Made by a program: the position numbers and the translations under genes. The notes under the pieces are model-generated. The model saw only the letters and a program-made list of their open reading frames with translations. It did not search any database and had not been told where the DNA came from. Of a stretch of DNA of 42,213 nucleotides, positions 1 to 10,224 are shown piece by piece; position 1 is the first letter of the stretch; every line of letters starts with the position of its first letter. The stretch is from positions 1-42,213 of the forward strand of contig CAIZIT010000113.1 in assembly GCA_903933115.1 (NCBI GenBank), in the 5' to 3' direction. The DNA comes from an uncultured Burkholderiales bacterium (GTDB taxonomy: Bacteria > Pseudomonadota > Gammaproteobacteria > Burkholderiales > Burkholderiaceae_C).

Positions 1-234
1 CCATTTGGTCTCCGTACCGTAGAGCTGAATGTAGTGGCCCTTGCCCCCGGTGCGCTTCCAAGGCATCAGGGGTAGATTTTGCACCTTGCTGATACCCACG
101 CCCCTAAAGACTGGAATGCCCTCCTCTTCCATGAAGGCGTCATAGGGTGTGGGTTGCTTTTTGAACTCGCCAAAACCGGCTTTTTTATTGCCCGCTGGCT
201 CGTGCCAGTGGCTGGTGTCTTTATCGTGGGGCAT
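1..234 (-). CDS. Cupin-like protein, N-terminal 78 residues only (cut by window edge)
   Basis: An open frame begins with ATG at 232-234 and runs off the left edge without a stop. The visible residues begin MPHDKDTSHWHEP and include a stretch around FMEEEGIPVFRGVGISKVQ followed by LPLMPWKRTGGKGHYIQLYG. From memory, this combination of 'EGIP' and 'W-K-R-T-G-G-x-G' followed by a beta strand is typical of the start of a family of cupin proteins, some of which are annotated as ethanolamine ammonia-lyase-activating or gentisate-dioxygenase-like. The metal-binding cupin motifs would lie outside the window, so no activity can be assigned. It is divergent from the porin gene, with about 345 bases between the two starts. 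Confidence 0.5.
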   Translation of the reverse strand, partial: MPHDKDTSHWHEPAGNKKAGFGEFKKQPTPYDAFMEEEGIPVFRGVGISKVQNLPLMPWKRTGGKGHYIQLYGTETKW

Positions 235-515
235 GAAGTTTCTTTGAAAGTTTAAAAATTGGAGCATGCCGACTTGCGTTCAGCATGAAGGAACATCGTT
301 CTTCCATCATAAATAATTCGCGCTCAAGGGTCAATCAGGACAACCCGCAGTCAGGTGAAAGTGCCCTTGATTTTTCATCCCCCCCAAAAAAAATTCAAAC
401 CGAAAAATACTGGCACCGAGCGTTGTCTTTACACAACTTAACAAATCTTTGCGGGAAAACACGAATTTTGCATTTCTTGCAATTTTTGCTTAATACGGAA
501 TTGTGAATTTTTAAA

Positions 516-536
516 TGGAACAGCTTTCCATATAAA
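516..536 (+). promoter_or_regulatory. Inverted repeat beside a TATAAA box upstream of the porin
   Basis: TGGAA-CAGCT-TTCCA (516-530) is a perfect 5-base inverted repeat directly followed by TATAAA (531-536), about 44 bases before the porin start. It lies in the AT-rich 235-579 gap between the divergent cupin-like and porin genes. The gap holds no convincing gene: a 73-codon frame at 285-506 has no family resemblance. A -10 box plus a regulator site is an inference, and no clear -35 box at good spacing is seen. Confidence 0.3.
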
Positions 537-579
537 AGAACAAAAAAACATAAAACAACATCAACCTCTTGGAGATCCT

Positions 580-1842
580 ATGAAATTTTCTCGCTGCGCC
601 GTTGCCATTGCTTCTCTGACGCTTATGGGCATTGCTCAACAAGCCTCAGCCATCCAAGTCATTGGAGACAACTTGGAGGTCTATGGCGTTCTTTATCCTG
701 AATTGAACAACACCTCTTACAGCGGAAGCTCCCCCACAGGCACGGCCATGAGCTCCATGACCAAAGGCTTGGTCACACCCGGTACAGGCACCGCCTCTGC
801 TGGCGCCATCACCAAAGACCAAACCAACTGGTCACAGTCCTATGTGGGCGTTAAAGGTGCGAAGACCTATGGCGATGTCAAAATTGGCTACGACTTCCAA
901 GGCGTGCTGGCCCCCAACAAAACCGTTGACTCCTCCATCGCGACAGGCGGCCAACAAAGTTTGTTTGGCGACATGAGAGACGCTTTTGTATCGATCGGGC
1001 ACAAAAGCATTGGTACTTTCCAATTCGGTCAAATGGACACCATTTACAAAGAATACGGTGACCGCGTTCGCATGCTGGATGTGAGCTCGAGCAACTTCAC
1101 CTCCACATCCGGTGTACTCTCCGGCGTGGGCTGGAAGGGCGCAACAGGTGCAGGCACCACATCTTTCAACACCCGCATTGGTAGCCAAGTGCGTTGGGAG
1201 AGCCCCTCTTACAACAACATCAATGCCGGCATCACCGTTCGCAAAGACCCCAACCGCACAGCCACGCAAGACACCTCTTTGTCTGCAGCAGCATTGCGCT
1301 GGACAGACGGCACCTACTACGTTTCTGTTCAACAAGAAACACACAACAATTACCACTCTTTCAGCGGCACAGGCTTGAGCGCTTTGTCCGCCACCACCAT
1401 TTACAACTTGGCCACGGCCAACTCCAAAGACACTGGACAACGCCTCTCCTTGGGTTACACCAAAGGGGACTTGCGCTTGGCTGCTGACTTTGCAACGCTC
1501 AAGTACACCGAGGAAGCCTCTGCAGTAGGCAAGTTCTCCTCTTACACCACCAACACCTACCAAGTCAGCGCGGACTATGCAGCCAATGCCCAGTGGAATT
1601 TGGCGGCCAACTTTGCCAGCGGTGCAGCAGGCAGCTGTGAAGTCATGGGCGGCGGTGCTTGCTCCACAGTCGGCCAAGGCGGTACATTGCTCAGCTTGGG
1701 TGCGAAATACAACCTTGAGAAAAACGTCGGCATTTTTGCCATGTACGGCTTGAACAAATCCAATGGCAGCGCAACATTTGCCAGCAGCGCCATTGGTGGC
1801 AACACCACCAACCTGGGCTTGGGCCTTTTGGTGAAATTCTAA
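580..1842 (+). CDS. Outer-membrane general porin (Gram-negative porin family)
   Basis: This is a 420-residue beta-barrel porin, expected to form a trimeric channel for small solutes in the outer membrane. A signal peptide is clear: MKFSRC, a hydrophobic core, then cleavage after QQASA near residue 24. The mature chain is rich in Gly, Ser, Thr and Asn with alternating aromatic residues. It contains the porin-typical stretches SYVGVKGAKTYGDVKIGYDF and FVSIGHKSIGTFQFGQMDT, and it ends in a phenylalanine (LGLLVKF), the usual outer-membrane assembly signal. The start is supported by GGAGA at 571-575. The gene stands alone, with a hairpin terminator directly behind it. Length and style match the Omp32-like porins of Comamonadaceae; substrate selectivity cannot be read. 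Confidence 0.92.
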   Translation: MKFSRCAVAIASLTLMGIAQQASAIQVIGDNLEVYGVLYPELNNTSYSGSSPTGTAMSSMTKGLVTPGTGTASAGAITKDQTNWSQSYVGVKGAKTYGDVKIGYDFQGVLAPNKTVDSSIATGGQQSLFGDMRDAFVSIGHKSIGTFQFGQMDTIYKEYGDRVRMLDVSSSNFTSTSGVLSGVGWKGATGAGTTSFNTRIGSQVRWESPSYNNINAGITVRKDPNRTATQDTSLSAAALRWTDGTYYVSVQQETHNNYHSFSGTGLSALSATTIYNLATANSKDTGQRLSLGYTKGDLRLAADFATLKYTEEASAVGKFSSYTTNTYQVSADYAANAQWNLAANFASGAAGSCEVMGGGACSTVGQGGTLLSLGAKYNLEKNVGIFAMYGLNKSNGSATFASSAIGGNTTNLGLGLLVKF

Positions 1843-1880
1843 GTTCTAAATCGCAAGTTCTTTAGAACCGCTCTGCCCTA

Positions 1881-1913
1881 AAGGGTGCCAGTTCAACTGG
1901 CACCCTTTTTTTA
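1881..1913 (+). terminator. Rho-independent terminator of the porin gene
   Basis: AAGGGTGCCAGTT and AACTGGCACCCTT are complementary and form a long perfect stem with almost no loop, running into a T-rich tail to about 1913. It begins about 40 bases after the porin stop. Confidence 0.9.
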
Positions 1914-1923
1914 TGCCTTATCC

Positions 1924-1951
1924 ACTTTCCACTTTCCACTTTCCACTTTCC
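1924..1951. repeat. Four tandem copies of a 7-base unit (ACTTTCC)
   Basis: ACTTTCC occurs four times without interruption between the porin terminator and the permease gene. It is non-coding and could vary in copy number by slippage. No function is apparent. Confidence 0.85.
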
Positions 1952-2071
1952 CGCCACTTTGAAAGCCTAAGCCTCCCACCCCCCCCGATCGAGAAACTTT
2001 GAGCAAATTCTTGTCAATTGTGATCCAATGATCATTTGCCCACCACCTTCAACATTGGACGCCTCACCACC

Positions 2072-4651
2072 ATGCACCTCATCCTCATCGCTTGGAGATC
2101 GCTCCTAAGGGACGCGCGCTCAGGGGAATTGAAGCTCTTGTTTTTTGCGGTCACCTTGGCCGTGACCGCCATGAGCTCGGTCTCTTTCTTGGCCGATCGG
2201 CTCGAGAGAGGCTTGGAGCGAGATGCGGGCAAGCTCTTGGGCGGCGATGTGGTGGTGGCCAGTGATCAAGCTACGCCTCTAGAGTTTTCAAACTGGGCTC
2301 AAGAAGCGGGCTTCAAAAGCGCTCAAACGGTGAGTTTTCCCACCATGGCCAGGGCTCCGAGTGAAAAAGGTGGCAACACTCGTCTGGTGGCCCTGAAGGC
2401 GGTCACGAGCGAGTACCCTCTCAGGGGTGAAATTGAATTGAGAGCCCCATCGGAGCGGTTGAGCCGAACGGTCGAACCGAGCAAATCGAGCGAAGCGCCC
2501 AAAGTGAACCCGCTCGAACCCAGCTTGAATCCTAAAACCAAAAATCCCCCACCTGGCCAAGCCTGGGTCGATGTGCAAGTCCTTGAGAGCTTGAACTTGA
2601 AGGAGGGAGATGCGCTTCTTTTGGGCGACCAGACCCTCCTCATCACAGGGGTGATTGAAAACGAGCCCGACCGCGGAGCAGGTTTCATGAATTTCGCGCC
2701 TCGGGTCATGATCAACCGTGCCGATTTGGAGAGCACCCATCTCATACAACCCGCCAGTCGAATCAATTGGCGACTGGCGGTGACGGGCGAGCCTTTGGCC
2801 ATACAAGCGTATCAAGAGCGCATCACCCAACGCATCTCGGCTGGACAACTGCGAGGCGTGCGATTAGAGACCCTTCGGCAAGGTCGCCCCGAGATGCGCG
2901 TCACCCTTGAACGTGCATCGGAATTTCTCCACTTGGTGGCACTCTTGTGCGCCATGCTCTGTGCGGTCGCGGTGGCTTTGGCAGCCCGTGAGTTTGCACA
3001 AAAGAGAACCGATGAATGCGCCATGTACAGAGTTCTTGGGCAAAGCCAAAGAAGCATCGAGCTTGGCTTTTTGTTTGAATTTTTTACAGTGGGTTTGCTC
3101 GCCTCTTTGCTCGGGGGTGCTTTGGGCTACAGCATTCATGGGGGGTTCATCTACATTTTGAGGGGCTTGGTGAACACCGATTTACCAAGCCCTTCATGGA
3201 GTCCTTTGATCCAAGGCATCGGTGTAGGAGCCACTTTGCTCTTGGCTTTTGGCTGGCCACCGATCATGCAACTGGCCAAAGTTCCCGCACTACGGGTGAT
3301 GAGAAAAGATCTCGGCCCACAAAAGAAAAGCTCGCTGGGCGTCTTCGCTGCGGGTTTGGTGGGGTTTTCAGCACTCTTGATTGCATACGCTCAAAACCTC
3401 AAACTGGGTTTGATGGTGGTGGGCGGCTTCTTTGGGGCACTGGTCTTTTTTGCACTCATCACCTATGGATTGCTGATGCTCTTGAGGCGGCTCTTGGAGC
3501 TCAAGACCTTGTCTTTGGGCTTGAATTTGGCATTCAAGCAAATGTGCGCGAGGCCCATTTACACCATGATCCAAGTGAGCGCCTTGTCGGTGGGTCTTTT
3601 GGCCATCACGCTCTTGATTCTCATCAGAACCGATTTGATCAACAGTTGGCAAGAAAGCTCTCCAAGCAATGCCCCCAACCGCTTTGTCATCAACATCATG
3701 CCCGAGCAAAGTGAGCCCTTCCAACAAAAGTTACATGCGCTGGGTGTGAGCGAATTCGATTGGTACCCGATGATCAGGGGACGACTGATCGAGGTCAATG
3801 GTCATCCCATTTCTAGCGAGAACTTCACTGATGAACAAGCCAAACGCATGGTCGATCGAGAGTTCAATTTGTCTTACAGCCCCCAACTGCCTGAGCACAA
3901 CCGTGTCGTTCAAGGCCAATGGCAGCCCTTGGAGGAGAACGCCTTGAGCATCGAGCAAAACATTGCCAAGACCTTAGGGCTTCATCTTGGGGACCGTTTG
4001 CGGTTTGACATCGCAGGCGTCAGCAAGGAGGCGCGCATCACCTCCGTGAGGCAACTGAACTGGACCTCCATGCGAGCGAATTTCTTTGTCATGTACCCCT
4101 TGTCTCAAATGGAGCAATTCCCCAGCACCTTCATCGCTGCTTTTAAAGCGCCCCCAAGGACCGGCTTTGACAACGAACTGCTCAACACATTCCCCAACGT
4201 CACGAACGTCGACATGAGCAGCACCCTGATCCAAGTTCAATCGGTGCTGTCTCAAGTGAGTGCTGCCATCCAGGGTCTTTTTGTGTTCACACTGGGGGCG
4301 GGCATGGTGGTCCTTTTTGCAGCCATCACCCTCACCCGTCAAGAGCGCATGAGAGACCACGCGGTGCTGCGGGCTTTGGGTGCGAGGCAATCGCTCTTGG
4401 TGAAGGTTCAACGCATCGAACTCTTGAGCATCGGGGCCATTGCGGGCTTGATGTCGAGCCTCGTGGCCTTGATTCTTGGAGGGGCCTTGGTGAGGTATGT
4501 GTTCGAGTTTGCATGGAACCCCAATCCGCTCTTGGTCTTGGAGGCCGCAGCGGCTGGAGCATTGATGGCATGGTGGTGTGGCAACTGGGGCCTGAGAGGC
4601 GTGCTGCACCGACCGGTGGTGGAAACGCTCAGGGATGCCACGCAAGCTTGA
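2072..4651 (+). CDS. FtsX-type ABC transporter permease, YbbP-like (859 residues)
   Basis: A large inner-membrane permease of the MacB/FtsX superfamily. The N-terminal segment LKLLFFAVTLAVTAMSSVSF is followed by a long periplasmic part (GGDVVVASDQATP onward). Then come a first membrane block (about residues 285-475), a second membrane block with another periplasmic part, and a last FtsX core containing GLFVFTLGAGMVVLFAAITL and RDHAVLRALGA. About ten membrane segments are visible, as in YbbP, which works with the ATPase YbbA and probably acts on lipids or lipoproteins. I chose ATG 2072 (MHLILIAWRS) because the frame further upstream begins only with TTG at 2036. No partner ATPase lies next to it here. 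The following gene is an unrelated globin. Confidence 0.85.
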   Translation: MHLILIAWRSLLRDARSGELKLLFFAVTLAVTAMSSVSFLADRLERGLERDAGKLLGGDVVVASDQATPLEFSNWAQEAGFKSAQTVSFPTMARAPSEKGGNTRLVALKAVTSEYPLRGEIELRAPSERLSRTVEPSKSSEAPKVNPLEPSLNPKTKNPPPGQAWVDVQVLESLNLKEGDALLLGDQTLLITGVIENEPDRGAGFMNFAPRVMINRADLESTHLIQPASRINWRLAVTGEPLAIQAYQERITQRISAGQLRGVRLETLRQGRPEMRVTLERASEFLHLVALLCAMLCAVAVALAAREFAQKRTDECAMYRVLGQSQRSIELGFLFEFFTVGLLASLLGGALGYSIHGGFIYILRGLVNTDLPSPSWSPLIQGIGVGATLLLAFGWPPIMQLAKVPALRVMRKDLGPQKKSSLGVFAAGLVGFSALLIAYAQNLKLGLMVVGGFFGALVFFALITYGLLMLLRRLLELKTLSLGLNLAFKQMCARPIYTMIQVSALSVGLLAITLLILIRTDLINSWQESSPSNAPNRFVINIMPEQSEPFQQKLHALGVSEFDWYPMIRGRLIEVNGHPISSENFTDEQAKRMVDREFNLSYSPQLPEHNRVVQGQWQPLEENALSIEQNIAKTLGLHLGDRLRFDIAGVSKEARITSVRQLNWTSMRANFFVMYPLSQMEQFPSTFIAAFKAPPRTGFDNELLNTFPNVTNVDMSSTLIQVQSVLSQVSAAIQGLFVFTLGAGMVVLFAAITLTRQERMRDHAVLRALGARQSLLVKVQRIELLSIGAIAGLMSSLVALILGGALVRYVFEFAWNPNPLLVLEAAAAGALMAWWCGNWGLRGVLHRPVVETLRDATQA

Positions 4652-4872
4652 GCTGATTTTTTTTGATGGCCTTAGGACTGTTCGCCATGGAGCACTTCCC
4701 TTGAGGCCAGTGGAAGAAACCCTGTGCGTTGGAACATGCCAACGCCATTCGACGCAGTTGCATTAAACTTGGCTCTGAACCACTTCAATTTTCAAAGCGT
4801 CAAAAGACTTGAGCGTTACTTATGATGACCCTCCTCATCCACGCTCGCGACAACAATTTTCCCCATTGAGCC

Positions 4873-5388
4873 ATGAACGCACCCCAAGAGCCCTCCAGCG
4901 ATTCGACACAAGATGCCAACCGAGCAACTTCAGCCGAGCCAAACCTACAAACATCAACACCAACACCAAACCCTGTCCCAACGACTCCTTATGAACAATT
5001 GGGCGGTGAGCGTCGACTGAGAGCGGTCACCACAAGGTTTTACGCCCTGATGGACAGCAAGCCCCAATATCAAGAACTCAGAGCGGCTCACGGAGCGGAG
5101 CTGACCAGGGCCGAAGAGCGTCTCTTTTGGTTTTTAAGTGGCTGGCTGGGAGGCCCCTCTCTTTACATTGAAAAAGTAGGCCACCCCATGCTCAGAGCTC
5201 GGCACATGCCCTTCTCCATTGGTGAGATCGAGCGAGATCAATGGGTCACATGCATGTACGAAGCAATGATGGTCGAAGGGGTGGATGAGAAAACACGCGA
5301 CGACTTGGCCCCCCACTTTTACAAAACGGCCGACTGGATGCGCAACAGGGCAGAGACCTCTGGCATGCAAGACGCCAAAGAGGGCTAG
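4873..5388 (+). CDS. Group II truncated haemoglobin (trHbO type)
   Basis: 171 residues. After a roughly 38-residue Pro/Thr/Asn-rich start, the globin fold begins at YEQLGGERRLRAVTTRFYALM. Landmark residues of group II truncated globins are visible: the B10 tyrosine in RFYALMD (Tyr57), the proximal F8 histidine in RARHMPFSI (His111), and the G8 tryptophan in DQWVTCM (Trp124). The family binds haem and handles O2, NO or peroxide in the cytoplasm. A later internal start near the YEQLGG segment is possible, but ATG 4873 is the only good ATG upstream. The gene appears to be a single transcription unit and faces the Smr gene tail to tail. Confidence 0.88.
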   Translation: MNAPQEPSSDSTQDANRATSAEPNLQTSTPTPNPVPTTPYEQLGGERRLRAVTTRFYALMDSKPQYQELRAAHGAELTRAEERLFWFLSGWLGGPSLYIEKVGHPMLRARHMPFSIGEIERDQWVTCMYEAMMVEGVDEKTRDDLAPHFYKTADWMRNRAETSGMQDAKEG

Positions 5389-5522
5389 ACACCCAGCCGT
5401 GTCCAATAGGACGAATGGTCCTATCAGCCAAGAAACCGCAGCCCAGAAAAATTCCCTCAAGCAAGGACTCTCGATGAGAAGTCGCGCGACGACTCAAGTC
5501 CGGAGAAATGAACTCCAAACCC

Positions 5523-6173
5523 TCAAGTCGCGCCCTTTAAAAGGACCAACAAAGCCCCAGCCCCCCCTTGATCGGGCTTGGCTTGCACGAAGGCGAGCAC
5601 TTCGTTTTTTTGAATGAGCCAAGCCAAGGTTTTGGATTTGAGCACCGGCATCTTACCGGGGGAGCCCAGGCCTTTGCCGTGAATGACGCGCACACATCTC
5701 CAACCCATCTTCATCGCGTCTCTGATGAATTGCCCAAGCGTCTCGCGTGCCTCATCGCGCCTCAGTCCATGGAGATCAATTTCAGACTGGATGCTCCACC
5801 CCCCGGTTCTGAGCTTTTTGGTCACATCCAGGCCAATGCCCGGACGCCTAAAGCTCAATTGATCATCGACATCCAAGAGGGTGGTGGCGTCAAACTCATC
5901 GCTCAAGCTCTCTCGCATGACCGCTTCGTCATCGAGCTTTTTTTGCAAAGCCAGGGGCTTGGGGGACTGGCGCTTCAAGGGGACAGGTGCCATGTGTGCA
6001 ATGGGCTGCACAGCACCGACCGCTCGGGAGAACAGGTTTTTTTCAGCCAACTCCTTTTTCTTGCGCGCCTCAAGCTCCTTTTGTTCTTGAAGGCGTTTTT
6101 CATGGGCCAGTGCCAAATCCTTCTTGATTTGGGCCAAGTCTTTGAGGGATTTTGATTTCAAGGGTCGATCCAA
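5523..6173 (-). CDS. Smr-domain protein (MutS2 C-terminal-like nuclease domain)
   Basis: 216 residues. The first half (about 1-60) is highly charged and helical, rich in Lys, Glu and Leu. The C-terminal part (about 131-213) is a complete Smr domain with the conserved EIDLHGL strand-turn (His135), the VIHGKGLG loop and a closing ALLVLLK strand. Smr domains bind and nick nucleic acids, and stand-alone bacterial versions have been linked to DNA repair or RNA cleavage. The longest frame starts with TTG at 6173 and no ATG occurs before residue 61, so a TTG start is likely. It points away from fkpB-ispH and converges on the globin gene. Confidence 0.85.
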   Translation of the reverse strand: MDRPLKSKSLKDLAQIKKDLALAHEKRLQEQKELEARKKKELAEKNLFSRAVGAVQPIAHMAPVPLKRQSPKPLALQKKLDDEAVMRESLSDEFDATTLLDVDDQLSFRRPGIGLDVTKKLRTGGWSIQSEIDLHGLRRDEARETLGQFIRDAMKMGWRCVRVIHGKGLGSPGKMPVLKSKTLAWLIQKNEVLAFVQAKPDQGGAGALLVLLKGAT

Positions 6174-6560
6174 GGTACTGGTGAATGAAAAAGAGGGCGT
6201 CTAGAGCTTGCACAAAGCCCTTGAGGACCATTGGGATTGAACAGGGCTTGAACTGGGCTTGAACTGGTCTTGGGATGGCCGATCAGGCCAAGCAGTAGAA
6301 AAAGGTCATTCGGCAGGCAGATCCCCATCACGCTCGATGTCACAACGGGTGTCTCCAATCTGCATCTCAAGCTCCACACCTGCTGGCCATCTCCCCCCAT
6401 AAGCCTTTAGCCATCAGGCCACAGGCGAATCTTAACTTTTTTCAGCGAATTTCAATTTCTTTCCGTCCTAAAGCCTTAAGGTGTGCGAGTCATGGGAAAA
6501 TATTCAATAATCATGGTCTGAAGGTCCTTGGACTTGGGCCCCACCTCAATCACTGCCATT
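6174..6560. other. Gap between divergent Smr and fkpB genes, with an 11-base tandem duplication
   Basis: No supported gene. GGGCTTGAACT is duplicated head to tail at 6244-6265. An 80-codon minus-strand frame across the gap has no recognisable features. Promoters for both neighbours must lie here, but I see no convincing -35/-10 pair. Confidence 0.5.
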
Positions 6561-7007
6561 ATGTCAACACCCAAAATTGAAAACCACTCCTTTGTGACCT
6601 TGCATTATCGGCTTGCTGGCCCCCATGGCGACTTGATCAACACCTTCACCGACAAGCCTGCCACCTTGACCCTTGGCGCGAGCGAACTCTCGCCTGCGCT
6701 CGAGAGCGCTTTGGTGGGCCTCGAAGAGGGTTGCCACACGACACTGCACATTGCACCCGCAGAGGCCTTTGGCCCCAGAAATCCAGACATGATCCAGTGG
6801 GTCAAGCACACTTTGTTGGCACAATTGAGCGATCCCACTCAAGTCTATCAAGCCGGCGACGTGGTGCAGTTCCCCACCCCCAATGGCGACGGACAGTATG
6901 CAGGCACGGTGCTCGAGACAAGCGAGAGCGCCGTTTTGTTTGACTTCAACCACCCCCTGGCTGGACAGGCCGTGACCTTTGAAGTCCAGGTTCTGGGAGT
7001 GCTTTGA
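6561..7007 (+). CDS. fkpB: FKBP-type peptidyl-prolyl isomerase, SlpA/FkpB type
   Basis: 148 residues from ATG 6561; a longer version would need TTG 6528. FKBP-fold proline isomerases of the SlyD/SlpA subgroup carry an inserted flap domain and act as folding helpers. Diagnostic stretches are FVTLHYRLAGPHGDLINTF at the start, the ALVGLEEGCHTTLHI core strand, and the C-terminal FDFNHPLAGQAVTFEVQVLGV, which is the family signature. The stop codon overlaps the ispH start (TGATG), so the two genes are translationally coupled. fkpB next to ispH is a widespread pairing in proteobacteria. Confidence 0.92.
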   Translation: MSTPKIENHSFVTLHYRLAGPHGDLINTFTDKPATLTLGASELSPALESALVGLEEGCHTTLHIAPAEAFGPRNPDMIQWVKHTLLAQLSDPTQVYQAGDVVQFPTPNGDGQYAGTVLETSESAVLFDFNHPLAGQAVTFEVQVLGVL

Positions 7008-7963
7008 TGCAAGAGCTCACACCCACTCGAGAAATCCTATTGGCCGAGCCCCGCGGGTTTTGCGCAGGCGTTGACCGTGCCATTGAGATCGTTCAAAGGG
7101 CCTTGGATAAATTTGGCTCTCCCGTTTACGTTCGCCATGAAATTGTGCACAACACCTACGTGGTCAACGATCTCAAATCCAAGGGCGCCATCTTCATCGA
7201 AGATTTGGCAGATGTTCCCGCTGGCGCCACACTGGTCTTCAGCGCCCACGGTGTGCCCAAATCTGTCGAAAAAAATGCCCAAGAACGGGGCTTCAACGTC
7301 TTCGATGCCACCTGCCCCTTGGTCACCAAAGTCCATGTCGAAGTCGCCAAATTGTCCAAACTCGGCTACGAGTTCATCATGATTGGACACAAGGGCCACC
7401 CCGAGGTCGAGGGCACGATGGGGCAGTTGGAGTTTGGCATCCATTTGGTCGAGGACGTTGAGGACGTTCAAAAAGTCCAGCCCCAACAAACCGAGAAACT
7501 GGCTGTCGTGACACAAACGACCCTGTCCATGGACGATGCGGCGGAGATTTTGAGCGCCGTTAAAGCTCGGTTTCCCCTCATTTTGTCGCCCAAGCAGCAA
7601 GACATCTGCTACGCGACACAAAATCGCCAAGATGCGGTCAAACTGATGAGCCCTCAAGTGGATTTGGTGATCGTGGTGGGCTCACCCACAAGCTCCAACA
7701 GCAACCGATTGAAGGACGTCGCCGCCAAATTTGGAACCCCCAGTTACATGGTGGACGATGACTCAGAGCTGCAAGAGCATTGGTTTCAAGGCAAGTCCAA
7801 AGTGGGTCTGACAGCAGGCGCATCGGCCCCTGACGTTTTGGTCCAAGCGGTCATCGCTAGAATCAGATCTTTTGGTGCGGTGAGCGTGAGGCAACTTGAT
7901 GGCGAGAAAGAGACCATTAAATTTCCTCTGCCCAAAGGGCTCAAGCCTGATGCACCCCAATGA
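7007..7963 (+). CDS. ispH: 4-hydroxy-3-methylbut-2-enyl diphosphate reductase (IspH/LytB)
   Basis: 318 residues. It catalyses the last step of the non-mevalonate isoprenoid pathway, reducing HMBPP to IPP and DMAPP with an Fe-S cluster. The three cluster cysteines are seen in RGFCAGVDRA (Cys19), DATCPLVTKVH (Cys103) and QQDICYATQNRQ (Cys201). Active-site stretches YVRHEIVHN, HKGHPEVEG and VVGSPTSSNSNRL are intact. The start is ATG 7007, sharing one base with the fkpB stop; TTG 7004 is less likely. Length is normal for the family. Confidence 0.97.
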   Translation: MQELTPTREILLAEPRGFCAGVDRAIEIVQRALDKFGSPVYVRHEIVHNTYVVNDLKSKGAIFIEDLADVPAGATLVFSAHGVPKSVEKNAQERGFNVFDATCPLVTKVHVEVAKLSKLGYEFIMIGHKGHPEVEGTMGQLEFGIHLVEDVEDVQKVQPQQTEKLAVVTQTTLSMDDAAEILSAVKARFPLILSPKQQDICYATQNRQDAVKLMSPQVDLVIVVGSPTSSNSNRLKDVAAKFGTPSYMVDDDSELQEHWFQGKSKVGLTAGASAPDVLVQAVIARIRSFGAVSVRQLDGEKETIKFPLPKGLKPDAPQ

Positions 7964-8037
7964 GGTCCTTCAGGTGCTTTCAAGAGCTCCCCAGACCTTC
8001 GTGGATTTTTTAAGCGCTCTTGAACACGCGCGCCTAG

Positions 8038-9432
<1,395 letters not shown>

Positions 9433-9505
9433 AAACAATGCGTGTCAGCGACGAAGGGGCTTACAGCGTGGATGACTTCATGACGCAAGAGGGGATCTCT
9501 TTGCC

Positions 9506-9907
9506 ATGAGAGTTGACAAATGGCTTTGGGCCGCACGCTTTTTTAAAACCCGCTCCTTGGCCAGCGAAGAAATTCAAAAGGGCCGAGTCAAAATCAACGA
9601 CATCCCCGCCAAACCGGCCAAGGATGTCAAGCTTGGCGACATTTTGCATTTGCGCCAGGGCGCTTACTTCAAAACCGTGGTGGTCGAGGGCTTGAACCCC
9701 ACACGGGGCTCGGCCAGTGTGGCGCAGTTGATGTACACCGAAACACCTGAAAGCGTGGCTCTTCGAGAGGCGCAAGCCCTCGCTCACAAAACGTCCCGTG
9801 AACCCGCTCTGAGCATCGAGCACGGACGCCCCACCAAAAAGCAAAGACGCAATATCGATCTCGTTCAACACGACTGGAACGATCGTTGGAGTGCATCTGT
9901 CGACTGA
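9506..9907 (+). CDS. hslR: S4-domain RNA-binding heat-shock protein Hsp15 (HslR)
   Basis: 133 residues. The N-terminal S4 domain (about residues 1-65) reads MRVDKWLWAARFFKTRSLA and GRVKINDIPAKPAKDVKLGD, the standard Hsp15 pattern. A basic tail (RPTKKQRRNID) follows. Hsp15 binds stalled 50S subunits carrying nascent peptidyl-tRNA and helps recycle them. ATG 9506 directly begins the S4 domain, so the start is secure. It lies 73 bases after serS on the same strand and may share its transcript. Confidence 0.9.
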   Translation: MRVDKWLWAARFFKTRSLASEEIQKGRVKINDIPAKPAKDVKLGDILHLRQGAYFKTVVVEGLNPTRGSASVAQLMYTETPESVALREAQALAHKTSREPALSIEHGRPTKKQRRNIDLVQHDWNDRWSASVD

Positions 9908-10061
9908 GATGGGTCGTGTGTCGGGCAACGGCGCTATGAGTGAGCTTGAGAGCGCTTGAGCGGCATTTGACAACCTTGGGTGGCATTGGGCGCCTCCACC
10001 CGAGAGTCACCCCCTTTTACCTTCAGATCAAAATGATGAGTGTCACGCCATAAAGTTGTCC

Positions 10062-10104
10062 ATTAACAACAACTTACTTTGACTTACTACTGCAAGTTGT
10101 TAAT
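10062..10104. promoter_or_regulatory. Interrupted inverted repeat ATTAACAAC / GTTGTTAAT
   Basis: A perfect 9-base inverted repeat with arms at 10062-10070 and 10096-10104. Within it, ACTTACT is directly repeated at 10072-10078 and 10082-10088. It lies 120-165 bases before the ParA-like gene in an otherwise empty 317-base gap. An operator or a partition-type site is possible; nothing in the sequence decides between them. Confidence 0.35.
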
Positions 10105-10182
10105 ATCCTCAACCCGGCCTTGAATTTTTGATGGGGATCACGTTCAAAGGTCAAACATTCCTTCAAACAGTACAGCGGTACA

Positions 10183-10200
10183 AAAGTATCCAAGTACTTT
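10183..10200. promoter_or_regulatory. Inverted repeat AAAGTA-N6-TACTTT just before the ParA-like gene
   Basis: A perfect 6-base inverted repeat with a 6-base spacer, ending 24 bases before the start codon at 10225. The spacing suits an operator over the promoter or leader. The role is inferred. Confidence 0.35.
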
Positions 10201-10224
10201 GGGTCTTCATGGAGCTAGTCGAAC

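Noticed and set aside
412-427. TGGCACCGAGCGTTG resembling a sigma-54 promoter before the porin
   Set aside because: The TTG is shifted by one base and there is no GC ten bases after the GG, so the required -24/-12 spacing fails.
285-506. 73-codon plus-strand frame before the porin
   Set aside because: It covers an AT-rich promoter region, has no convincing ribosome site and no recognisable protein features.
832-1677. 281-codon minus-strand frame inside the porin gene
   Set aside because: It is a shadow of the porin in the opposite frame: Cys/Val/Gly-rich composition, no start support, and complete overlap with a clear gene.
6158-6400. 80-codon minus-strand frame upstream of the Smr gene
   Set aside because: No start support and no family resemblance; it overlaps the Smr start and contains the short tandem duplication, so it is probably chance.
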